Source: an uncultured Rickettsiales bacterium (lineage in GTDB: Bacteria; Pseudomonadota; Alphaproteobacteria; Rickettsiales; UBA1997). Taken from it: DNA of 7,296 bases. The translations under genes were made by a program, and so were the position numbers. The stretch spans positions 1-7,296 of the forward strand of contig CATOLK010000056.1 in assembly GCA_951801155.1 (NCBI GenBank), in the 5' to 3' direction. This document shows positions 1 through 5,598 of this stretch, one piece after another. Below the pieces are notes generated by a model. It saw only the letters and a list, made by a program, of their open reading frames with translations, was not told the DNA's origin and did no database searches. How positions within the stretch are numbered: position 1 is the stretch's first letter; every line of letters starts with the position of its first letter.

Positions 1-16
1 ATAAATAAATTTAAAA

Positions 17-45
17 ATACTCAAATATTATTGATATTTGAGTAT
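17..45 (-). terminator. Possible rho-independent terminator (minus strand)
   Basis: A perfect 11-bp stem (17-27 with 35-45, arm ATACTCAAATA) encloses a 7-nt loop. Read on the minus strand the stem is followed by TTTTTAAATTTATTTAT, a U-rich tail as expected of an intrinsic terminator. The stem is mostly A/T, so strength is uncertain. It lies about 350 bp beyond the stop of the ankyrin-like gene, which is far for that gene. It could instead be a simple dyad within a repeat. Confidence 0.35.
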
Positions 46-51
46 AGTTCT

Positions 52-80
52 ATGCAGGAGGTATATTAGACCTTCTGCAT
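52..80. repeat. Small inverted repeat ending in TTCTGCAT
   Basis: ATGCAGGAGGT (52-62) pairs with ACCTTCTGCAT (70-80) at 10 of 11 positions across a 7-nt loop. The right arm runs into an A run, and the 15-mer CTTCTGCATAAAAAA (72-86) recurs exactly at 7158-7172, just after the last gene of the window. A related form, CTTCCTACATAAAA, lies at 7229-7242. No poly-T follows on the plus strand, so this is unlikely to be a plus-strand terminator. A dispersed intergenic repeat or an insertion-sequence end is more likely. Confidence 0.45.
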
Positions 81-178
81 AAAAAATTACATATTTATTA
101 ATAGCGTTAAAGATAATTAAAAAACTATAAAAAATAATTTTCCACAAAACTCCTAACTTTACTTCAAAATACTTCAAA

Positions 179-240
179 TTTTTTATATTTTTAATAGCGG
201 AAGTATATATTGATACATTTCCTATTAAAAATATAAAAAA
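179..240. repeat. 19-bp perfect A/T inverted repeat
   Basis: The left arm at 179-197 is the exact reverse complement of 222-240 (19 bp, nearly all A/T, with a G/C pair at the inner edge). The 24-nt loop (198-221) has an inner GTAT/ATAC pairing at 203-206 and 213-216. No T-run directly follows on either strand in terminator geometry. It could be a miniature palindromic repeat or a cruciform/mRNA structure in the 3' region of the ankyrin-like gene. Confidence 0.55.
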
Positions 241-394
241 ATCTTGTCTTTTTTGTAATATTTGTTTTTTGTGAAAAATCTTTTTATATAGAAGATCTAA
301 TCAACTAATGAACTAATTACTATAAAGAATAAATTAATAAAACAATAAAAGAATTTTTTTGTTTTTTAGTTTCTATTATTTTTTTATCTAATAT

Positions 395-988
395 TTATAT
401 TATGCTATTTTCGATATTAGTGTTTTGATCTAATTCTTCTAATATATCAGGAAATACTTTTGTTAAATCGTAATCTAATCTGATATCATGATTTGTTAAA
501 CCAGCAATTGCCATTGCTTCTTCTATATCTTCTTCTTCTATATAAAGTGATGTATCTTTATTATATCTTTTACAATCTAATAGCTCGTAAACAGCATATT
601 TAGCTACCAATTTTTTAATATCAGGATTTGTAACTTCATTAAAAAGAAATTTTTCATCTATTTCTCTATATGGATTGATACTATCCATTAAAAAATAATA
701 TTCTATATTTAAAATTGTACTTACTCCACTTTTTAATAAGTGCTCAATTATATCTATATTTTCTGAGTTAATTGCTATTTGCATTAACTTTCTATCATGT
801 TTATCATGGTTTGAACCTATATGTGCCTCATTTAAATATATATCAAGTTCACCCTTGAATGCATCCCAAGTGCTATTATATTTATTTGTACCATTTTCAT
901 TTTTTAAAGCATTTAAATTAAAGTTATCATAATTTGATATAATACTATATAAAATAACTTCATTTTCATTTATAAATATTCTCGACAT
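395..988 (-). CDS. Small ankyrin-repeat-like protein
   Basis: A 197-residue acidic protein without signal peptide or membrane segment, so probably cytoplasmic or exported by a non-Sec route. Residues about 64-92 match one ankyrin repeat well: a KLMQIAI first helix, then ENIDIIEHLLKSGVS as second helix and loop. Residues 121-137 (NPDIKKLVAKYAVYELL) look like the second helix of another, degenerate repeat. The remainder is not recognisable. An AAGGA sits just before the ATG, and a near-consensus promoter lies 31-59 bp upstream. Ankyrin proteins of intracellular bacteria are often host-interacting effectors, but nothing here shows secretion, and one clear repeat is few for the family. It follows the flavin oxidoreductase gene on the same strand with an 86-bp gap. 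A degenerate or truncated member of a larger ankyrin family is also possible. Confidence 0.75.
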   Translation of the reverse strand: MSRIFINENEVILYSIISNYDNFNLNALKNENGTNKYNSTWDAFKGELDIYLNEAHIGSNHDKHDRKLMQIAINSENIDIIEHLLKSGVSTILNIEYYFLMDSINPYREIDEKFLFNEVTNPDIKKLVAKYAVYELLDCKRYNKDTSLYIEEEDIEEAMAIAGLTNHDIRLDYDLTKVFPDILEELDQNTNIENSII

Positions 989-1018
989 TTCCTTTTTTAA
1001 TTTAATAATAACAATATT

Positions 1019-1047
1019 ATTATATCATAATTTTTTAAATAAGTCAA
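1019..1047 (-). promoter_or_regulatory. Sigma70 promoter of the ankyrin-like gene
   Basis: On the minus strand TTGACT (1042-1047) is followed by a 17-bp spacer and TATAAT (1019-1024). A TG one base before the -10 makes an extended -10 (TGATATAAT). The -35 matches TTGACA at 5 of 6 positions and the -10 is perfect. Transcription would start near 1010-1013 and leave a leader of about 25 nt before the ATG at 988, with AAGGA next to the start. The gene can therefore be expressed independently of the oxidoreductase gene behind it. Confidence 0.75.
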
Positions 1048-1074
1048 TAAAAAAATAATATTTATAAAAATTAA

Positions 1075-2475
1075 TTATCTTCCTTCAATTATATTCTCAA
1101 TTAATTCTTTTATACTAGGTATATAGCCATTTTTGTATAAAGGATCTGTTGCAAATCTATAGGCTTCACTGCCAGCAAAATAAAGTTGTTTATTAATTTC
1201 TTCATTATGAATAGAATTTTGTAAAGCTTTTTGTATACATATTTTTCTAAAATCTGGAATTTTTCCTGTAGTATTATTTGTAGTATTTTGGCTCCAACAG
1301 CTAAATTGACATTGACTTAAACAACCATAACAGTCACACATATCGTTTTTTAATTCATTAAATTTCTCTTTAGTTATAAATAGTACTGTATTATCAGGTG
1401 TTTTAGAAATTTTATTATAACCACTACTTAACCATTCATTAACGTTTTTAATATCTTCATTTTTAATAAAAATTTTTGTACCATCAATATCAATTATTTC
1501 AAAATTAAAAATATCATTCTGTTCTGTTGAAAAATCAATCTGTCTTGTACTTCTATCAAATAATTCTTTTAGGTATATATTATTTATTGCAGATGAATAA
1601 AAACCGGTTGGGCTAAATTTATTAGTCTTTATATCTTCTGGTTTTAGATGTAAAAGTGTCTGTTTCCATTCATCAGAAATTGGGCTTTCTTTAGTTAACA
1701 TGGGTCTTGTACCAAATTGAAAAGCAATTTTTCCAATTTTTTCATTATTTAAAAATTTTTCATATTCCTTTATATTCCAGATACCACCGGCTACTATTAT
1801 TGGAATTTCTTTTAAATCAATTTGATTCATAAAAGTTCGTAATTCACTTACTCTTTCATATGTATCTCCCTTTATAAAAGGATCTTCATTATTAGATAAT
1901 CCATTGTGACCTCCTGCTCTCCAGGGACATTCATAAACAACACCGCCAAGCCATTCCTTTGTTCTTTCATAACTTTTTTTCCATAAAACTCTAAAAGCCC
2001 TCATGGAGGAAACTATTGGAAAATAGTTAGTTTTATATTTTGCACAAATATCGCCTAATTTATATGGTAATCCAGCTCCGCAAACAATACCTTGAATTAA
2101 TCCTTTTACCTTTTGTAAAACTTCTTCTAAAATATGTTCTGTTCCACCCATTTCCCACATAACATTCATATGAATTCTGCCTTTATTTCCAGCTACATCT
2201 CTAGCAATTTTGGCTTGTGAAATTATTCCTTTTATAGAGTTTTGAATCATTTCCAAATGTCTTTCAAGCCTATTTTTTGCTTTTATTATAAATCTTTTTA
2301 TCTCACCATTACTACTTATAAAATCTGGATTTACACCAGAAAATGTTCCTATACAACCGTTTAAGGCAAAATTTCCTGCAGTTATTCCATTTGATACTCC
2401 AATTCCTTTACCGCCTTCAACTACTGGTAAAAAATTTTTGCCATTTATAATAATATTTTCTAGATTTTTTAACAT
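1075..2475 (-). CDS. NAD(P)H-dependent flavin oxidoreductase / nitronate monooxygenase family
   Basis: A 466-residue protein of the FMN-dependent 2-nitropropane dioxygenase/nitronate monooxygenase superfamily (TIM barrel), cytoplasmic. Visible landmarks in order: VEGGKGIGVS (19-28) and GTFSGVNPD (43-51) at the N-terminal FMN-side loops; IHMNVMWEMGG (101-111); CGAGLPYKL (132-140); PIVSSMRAF (153-161); AGGHNGLS (187-194), whose His190 aligns with the active-site histidine of nitronate monooxygenases; IIVAGGIWN (226-234); FQFGTRP (252-258), a phosphate-binding-type loop; and FSPTGFYSSA (287-296). The C-terminal part carries a cysteine cluster, C380, C382, C385, C389, C393 and C413. Length and motifs match, from memory, the long alphaproteobacterial subgroup with VEGGKG instead of the usual QGGM, so it appears complete. 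The physiological substrate is unknown; nitronate oxidation is only inferred from family. There is no clear Shine-Dalgarno, but the ATG is consistent with the motif spacing. Confidence 0.9.
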   Translation of the reverse strand: MLKNLENIIINGKNFLPVVEGGKGIGVSNGITAGNFALNGCIGTFSGVNPDFISSNGEIKRFIIKAKNRLERHLEMIQNSIKGIISQAKIARDVAGNKGRIHMNVMWEMGGTEHILEEVLQKVKGLIQGIVCGAGLPYKLGDICAKYKTNYFPIVSSMRAFRVLWKKSYERTKEWLGGVVYECPWRAGGHNGLSNNEDPFIKGDTYERVSELRTFMNQIDLKEIPIIVAGGIWNIKEYEKFLNNEKIGKIAFQFGTRPMLTKESPISDEWKQTLLHLKPEDIKTNKFSPTGFYSSAINNIYLKELFDRSTRQIDFSTEQNDIFNFEIIDIDGTKIFIKNEDIKNVNEWLSSGYNKISKTPDNTVLFITKEKFNELKNDMCDCYGCLSQCQFSCWSQNTTNNTTGKIPDFRKICIQKALQNSIHNEEINKQLYFAGSEAYRFATDPLYKNGYIPSIKELIENIIEGR

Positions 2476-2506
2476 TTATTTATAAAATATATATATTATT
2501 ACCAAT

Positions 2507-2535
2507 ATAATAAAACATAATTTTTTAAATGTAAA
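2507..2535 (-). promoter_or_regulatory. Probable sigma70 promoter of the oxidoreductase gene
   Basis: On the minus strand TTTACA (2530-2535) and TATTAT (2507-2512) are separated by exactly 17 bp, each matching consensus at 5 of 6 positions. The predicted start near 2500 leaves about 25 nt of leader, similar to the ankyrin-like gene. In such A/T-rich DNA chance -10 matches are common, so the call rests on the combined spacing and position. Confidence 0.5.
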
Positions 2536-2787
2536 TCTAAATTTCATATTTTATAATATTTTATAATATCCTAAAATAATTCTATTTTATTTTTGATCTG
2601 AAATTTTCTTTATTTTTTGATATTATTATACTATTGAAGTAAAAAATTACAAATAAATCCATATTAGTTTATTTTTATTCTTGATAGAATAGTTGTTAAA
2701 AATAAGTGAAATTTTATATTAATGAGATTATATGGCTAATAAAATGATATTTATAAGTTTTTTTAGGTAGTAATGCTCTAAATTGTA

Positions 2788-2816
2788 ATTTGGTACCGTC
2801 CGTTTACACACCAAAT
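2788..2816. repeat. Dyad with GTTTACAC core; possible insertion-sequence end
   Basis: ATTTGGT (2788-2794) and ACCAAAT (2810-2816) form a perfect 7-bp stem around ACCGTCCGTTTACAC. The patch stands out by its C/G content from the surrounding A/T DNA. A TGTGTAAAC-type edge (minus strand) is reminiscent of some transposon termini, but no transposase fragment is recognisable next to it and no matching second end is present in the window. Confidence 0.25.
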
Positions 2817-2930
2817 AGTTATTATTTATATTTTAAAATTATTTATTTTTATAATTGTTTATTTTTTAATTTTCCATTATTTACGTCATTCCAGAGTACA
2901 ATTTTTTAGCGATTTATTGTTTAGAAATTG

Positions 2931-3070
2931 TTAATCTGGAATCCAGAAAATATAAAAGATGTTGAATATAGAAAAATATTTTAAAGGTTTTTTTTATATT
3001 ATAGGATATAGAAAAATTATTAATATCCTTTTTCTATATTAAAGTAATTTATTACTGGATTCCACATTAA
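2931..3070. repeat. Inner inverted-repeat segment of the composite element
   Basis: TTAATCTGGAATCCAG (2931-2946) and CTGGATTCCACATTAA (3055-3070) are inverted repeats matching at 15 of 16 positions. Within them, 3006-3016 and 3029-3039 (ATATAGAAAAA and its complement) form a perfect 11-bp hairpin, and a copy of the same motif begins at 2965. The segment is thus a palindrome nested in a palindrome, with nothing coding inside. Confidence 0.6.
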
Positions 3071-3103
3071 GATTTTCTAGTAAGACAAGCTTACAAGAAA
3101 ATC
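3071..3103. repeat. Strong hairpin in the right unit
   Basis: GATTTTCTAGTAAG (3071-3084) pairs with CTTACAAGAAAATC (3090-3103) at 13 of 14 positions over a 5-nt loop (ACAAG). It sits directly before the right outer arm. In the other two units (near 2901-2929 and 3184-3209) a different hairpin with TTAGCGATTTATTG occupies the same place, so the stems are exchangeable modules. No T-run follows, so it is not a classical terminator. Confidence 0.6.
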
Positions 3104-3168
3104 TAATCTGGAATGACGTAAATAACGGAAAATGAAGGAATAAACAATAATAATAAAAACTCTCCTAC

Positions 3169-3270
3169 CATTTCAGAGTACAATTTCTTAGCGATTTATT
3201 GCTTAGAAAATTTAATCTGGAATGACGCAAATAAGGGAAAACTAAGAAAATAAACATAAATAATAAAAAT
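3169..3270. repeat. Compact second copy of the palindromic repeat
   Basis: 3169-3223 is a direct repeat of 2887-2942 with only a few differences and one gap. 3217-3270 is a direct repeat of the right arm 3108-3160. Here the unit runs straight into the right arm, with no central segment. A hairpin TTTCTTAGC (3184-3192) with GCTTAGAAA (3201-3209), 8 of 9 paired, lies in the unit. The left outer arm is not preserved. The copy ends about 130 bp before the envelope cluster. Confidence 0.65.
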
Positions 3271-3401
3271 ATTAAATAAAAAAATATTTTAATTATTTAA
3301 TAATTTGGTATATAAGTGGACAAAGCCCTGTAATTTAATAAACACTTGATTTTTAATTAAGCAAATATATTCTTTTTTTTGAGAAAATTTTTAAAAAAGA
3401 A

Positions 3402-3980
3402 ATGAATAGCAAAAACAAAATAATTACTGTAACGACACTATGTATATTAATGTCTTGTAACAAAATTAAAAAAGACTATGTTATAACAGATGCTTCTGTT
3501 CAAAGTCAACCAAAATGGGTTAAAAAAATGGTATATAATCCTAAAAAAAGCGAGTATAAATATTTTATATCTAAAGCTGATAATATAAATCAGGAATTGT
3601 GCCAAAAAGGAGCTGAAACTAGAGCTAGAGCTGTTATAGCAAGTGAAATTGCCTCAGAAATATATGATGCCTATGAAGAAACGGCAAAGAGTAATAATAT
3701 AGAAAGTAATGAATTTTCAACTAAAAATCTTAAACAAACAGTTTCTTTATATTTAGCTGGTACAGAAATTGATGAGAGATATTGGGAAAAAAGAAGTTAT
3801 AAAAAGACTTTGGGAGCAGAAAAAGATTTAAATAAATATTTTTGTTATACTTTAATGAAAATGAAAAAAGAAAGTTATAATAAAGTTGTAAGTTTATCGT
3901 TAGATAAAATGTTTAAAAAAGTTCAAATGGACGAAATTAAAGAAGAAGTTAAAAATAAATTAATAGAAAAAAATGAATAA
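3402..3980 (+). CDS. LPP20-like lipoprotein
   Basis: A 192-residue predicted lipoprotein. The N-terminus has a short basic part (K4, K6), a hydrophobic stretch and the lipobox LMSC with Cys19 as acylation site, so the mature protein should be anchored facing the periplasm. After PKWVKKM (37-43) comes a pattern typical of LPP20-type domains: a region rich in Ala/Arg (AETRARAVIASEIASEIYDA, 71-90), then VSLYLAGTEIDERYWEK (114-130) and a C-terminal YFCYTLMKM strand (146-154). It is followed by a Lys/Glu-rich helix. The family has no established enzymatic role. The first gene of a four-gene envelope cluster, it overlaps the next by 8 bp. Only a weak AAAAAAG precedes the ATG; the lipobox position supports this start. 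The family call is from pattern recognition. Confidence 0.8.
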   Translation: MNSKNKIITVTTLCILMSCNKIKKDYVITDASVQSQPKWVKKMVYNPKKSEYKYFISKADNINQELCQKGAETRARAVIASEIASEIYDAYEETAKSNNIESNEFSTKNLKQTVSLYLAGTEIDERYWEKRSYKKTLGAEKDLNKYFCYTLMKMKKESYNKVVSLSLDKMFKKVQMDEIKEEVKNKLIEKNE

Positions 3981-4893
3981 AAAAGTTTTTATATTTTTTT
4001 TATTTTTTGCAAATTCTGTTTTTGCTGAAGGTATTCCGGGTTGGTTGCTTAACGTTGATAAATTTTGTGATAAAAATATGTTATGTACCACAGGAAGTGG
4101 AAATACATTAAATGCAGCAAAAACAGATGCAAGAAATAATATGCAAAAAGTTTTTGAAACAAAGGTTAATTCTAAATTTGTTAATAGAATTGAAAATAAT
4201 AATGATGATGTGTCAGAAGAAACTTTTAGTGAAGTGGCTGATGAAACATCTGGTATTTTAGAAGGTGTTACTATAACTAAAACTTATAATGATGGCAAAA
4301 GCTTTTATGTTTTAGCAACTTTGGATAAAGTAAAAAGTGCAAAAAATATTGAAAAAGAAATTGAAAAAATTGATGAAAAAATGAAGTTGTTAACACAAGA
4401 TAATAGCTATAATTCTTCATTAAAATTAGAAAAGTTATATCAAGAAAGGGAAAATTTGAATAAAAAGTATTTATTTTTAACAGGATATGAGGTAGAAGAG
4501 GATATTAGTTATAGACAGGTGCTAAAAAATAAAGATAGTAAAAAAAATAGTTTACCATCTTATTTTATAAAAATAAATGAACCCTATGATTCTTTAGAAT
4601 CTGTTATAAAGGATGTTTTAATAAAAAATAATTTAAGTGTAGTAGAACAAATTAGTAATTCAGTGAAAATTGTAAAAGCAGATTTAGGAATGAAAAAAGA
4701 CTATATTAAAGTGGAAGGCTTTGAAAGATATAAAATAAACATTAATATAGATATTTCACAAAATGGAAAAAGCTCTGGATTTATAAAACTCGAATTCTTG
4801 GAAACTGGTAGAAGTAAAGAACAAATTTACAGTAAAGCTATTGAAAGGATTCAAGAATATATAGAAGAAAATTTTGAAGAATTTATTAATTAA
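3973..4893 (+). CDS. Secreted LPP20-family protein
   Basis: A 306-residue protein with a Sec signal peptide: KK, a Phe-rich hydrophobic core, and probable signal peptidase I cleavage after SVFA (18). There is no lipobox, so it should be a soluble periplasmic protein. Residues 21-125 show the LPP20 pattern: IPGWL, then TTGSGNTLNAAKTDARNNM, ILEGVTITKTYNDGKSFYVL and ATLDKVK. C32 and C38 could form a disulfide. Residues about 120-165 are Lys/Glu-rich and probably a coiled coil; the C-terminal 130 residues are a second domain I do not recognise. The ATG lies inside the end of the upstream gene (ATGAATAA overlap, 8 bp) without a good Shine-Dalgarno, which suggests translational coupling. Two LPP20-like proteins in a row look like paralogues, one lipidated and one free. 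Confidence 0.8.
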   Translation: MNKKVFIFFLFFANSVFAEGIPGWLLNVDKFCDKNMLCTTGSGNTLNAAKTDARNNMQKVFETKVNSKFVNRIENNNDDVSEETFSEVADETSGILEGVTITKTYNDGKSFYVLATLDKVKSAKNIEKEIEKIDEKMKLLTQDNSYNSSLKLEKLYQERENLNKKYLFLTGYEVEEDISYRQVLKNKDSKKNSLPSYFIKINEPYDSLESVIKDVLIKNNLSVVEQISNSVKIVKADLGMKKDYIKVEGFERYKININIDISQNGKSSGFIKLEFLETGRSKEQIYSKAIERIQEYIEENFEEFIN

Positions 4894-4894
4894 T

Positions 4895-4901
4895 AGGAGG
4901 T
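4895..4901 (+). promoter_or_regulatory. Consensus Shine-Dalgarno of lpoB
   Basis: AGGAGGT lies 5 nt before the ATG at 4907 and directly after the stop of the preceding gene (4891-4893). It is the only full-length ribosome binding site in the window; the other starts have weak or no such signal. This implies that the LpoB-like protein is translated more strongly than its operon partners. Confidence 0.85.
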
Positions 4902-4906
4902 AAAAT

Positions 4907-5518
4907 ATGAAAAATTTTTCGTATTTTGTTGGATTCTGTGCACTATTAGGTGCTTGTGCTCCAACAATGCAAACTCAAAGACTCAGTATTGATAAAGCAG
5001 ATGAAATGGCTATGTCTATAACTGATGAATGGGTTATGAAGGATACTGAATTAGCAATTCAAGATATCGTAAAACAAATAAAAATTCATGGAGGTTTTCA
5101 AAGTTATTTAGATAAACTTGGAAGAAAACCAAAATTATTTGTTGGAGATGTTCAGAATCAAACTTCTGAAGCATATTTCCCAATTGGGGATTTAAATGAT
5201 GAATTGCTTCAGGAATTATCTTTCAGTGGCAAATTTACATTGATTGATGCGGCAGTAAGAGAAAAATTGTTAAAGGAAATTCAATACCAAAATGATGGTA
5301 TGGTTGATCCTAAGCAAGCTAAAAATATAGGAAAAGCTTCTGGTGCTGATTTAATTATATTTGGTGATATTAGAATGAAACCTGATACTCTTGGAAAACA
5401 AACAGTTAAAAATTATTCAGTTAATTTAAGAATGACTAATATTGAAACTGGTGAAGAAGTTTTAAGGGTTAGGTATAAAACAAGTAAATATTCTAAACAT
5501 AGTAAGTATGCTTGGTAA
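4907..5518 (+). CDS. lpoB: Penicillin-binding protein activator LpoB family lipoprotein
   Basis: A 203-residue lipoprotein with lipobox LGAC (Cys17). In Escherichia coli LpoB is an outer-membrane lipoprotein that stimulates the bifunctional peptidoglycan synthase PBP1b. Here residues about 28-60 are helical, followed by the LpoB core: KPKLFVGDVQNQTSE (75-88), INDEL-like helix DLNDELLQEL (95-104), GKFTLID (108-114), then a Q-rich segment, the helix DPKQAKNIGKASGADLIIFG (134-153), and the closing strands NYSVNLRMTNIETGEEV (169-185). The linker after the lipid anchor is much shorter than in E. coli. The C-terminus KTSKYSKHSKYAW appears intact. It stands third in the cluster, 13 nt after the previous stop, with a perfect Shine-Dalgarno. 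The partner synthase is not in the window. Family assignment is firm; activity on a PBP1b-type enzyme is inferred. Confidence 0.9.
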   Translation: MKNFSYFVGFCALLGACAPTMQTQRLSIDKADEMAMSITDEWVMKDTELAIQDIVKQIKIHGGFQSYLDKLGRKPKLFVGDVQNQTSEAYFPIGDLNDELLQELSFSGKFTLIDAAVREKLLKEIQYQNDGMVDPKQAKNIGKASGADLIIFGDIRMKPDTLGKQTVKNYSVNLRMTNIETGEEVLRVRYKTSKYSKHSKYAW

Positions 5519-5544
5519 TATTGACTTATATTAGTAATAAAAAA

Positions 5545-5598
5545 ATGGAGAAAAATATATTATTAAAAAATCAAAAAAAACGGTTAAACATGCGTTAA
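5545..5598 (+). other. Out-of-frame ATG leader and A8 run before the last gene
   Basis: ATG at 5545 opens a 17-codon frame that stops at TAA 5596-5598 and is one base out of frame with the downstream lipoprotein. An A8 run at 5573-5580 lies in the shared stretch. Reading one extra A here joins MEKNILLKNQKK to TVKHALIAGLLVLSSC, again a sound lipoprotein signal. The site could be a slippage or frameshift point, a real one-base deletion, a sequencing error, or irrelevant if the ATT start is used. Confidence 0.5.

Larger units (their letters stand above)
1..394. other. Non-coding AT-rich region with inverted repeats
   Basis: No convincing gene is visible in this stretch: stops are dense in all frames. 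It holds three dyads (17-45, 52-80, 179-240, listed separately) and a short direct repeat of ACTTCAAA near 161-178. It lies downstream of the minus-strand ankyrin-like gene, so it is the 3' region of that unit and perhaps of a gene beyond the left edge. The pattern fits a repeat-rich intergenic region of a host-associated bacterium. It could also be a fully decayed gene, but no residual protein homology is recognisable. Confidence 0.6.
2855..3147. mobile_element. Composite palindromic repeat element (MITE-like)
   Basis: The outer ends 2855-2894 and 3108-3147 are inverted repeats matching at 36 of 40 positions, with CGTCATTCCAG and CTGGAATGACG at the inner edges. Inside are a hairpin unit (2887-2942), a central A/T segment, and a second hairpin unit (3055-3114). 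The 11-mer TAATCTGGAAT occurs exactly at 2932-2942 and 3104-3114, bracketing a segment that is absent from the compact relative at 3169-3270. No coding sequence is contained, so any mobility would be in trans. The form resembles the palindromic elements common in Rickettsiales-type genomes. Confidence 0.7.
2476..3401. other. Intergenic region between divergent units, repeat-bearing
   Basis: About 0.9 kb separates the minus-strand pair from the plus-strand envelope cluster. 2476-2760 is plain A/T-rich DNA with a minus-strand promoter near its left end and a 10-bp tandem duplication (ATTTTATAAT twice, 2548-2567). 2788-2816 is a less A/T-rich islet with a dyad. 2855-3270 is occupied by palindromic repeats. 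3271-3401 is the leader of the envelope cluster; I found no promoter there with acceptable spacing, although transcription must start in this gap. No gene of useful length is visible. Confidence 0.7.

Noticed and set aside
1..394. Small RNA or tRNA gene
   Set aside because: Dyads are present, but no cloverleaf, TTCGA-type arm or C/G-rich stems; nothing supports a specific RNA gene.
2693..2720. Plus-strand promoter-like TTGTTA, 16 bp, TATATT
   Set aside because: The -35 is weak, no gene starts within about 680 bp, and repeats lie between it and the envelope cluster; A/T-rich DNA gives many such matches.
2732..2770. Short frame MANKMIFISFFR
   Set aside because: Only 12 codons, no clear Shine-Dalgarno and no recognisable homology; chance expectation in such DNA.
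2887..3270. CRISPR array
   Set aside because: The repeats are inverted, few, unequal and without regular unique spacers; they are palindromic elements.
3346..3371. TTGATT and TATATT upstream of the first envelope gene as promoter
   Set aside because: The spacer is only 14 bp, too short for a normal sigma70 promoter.
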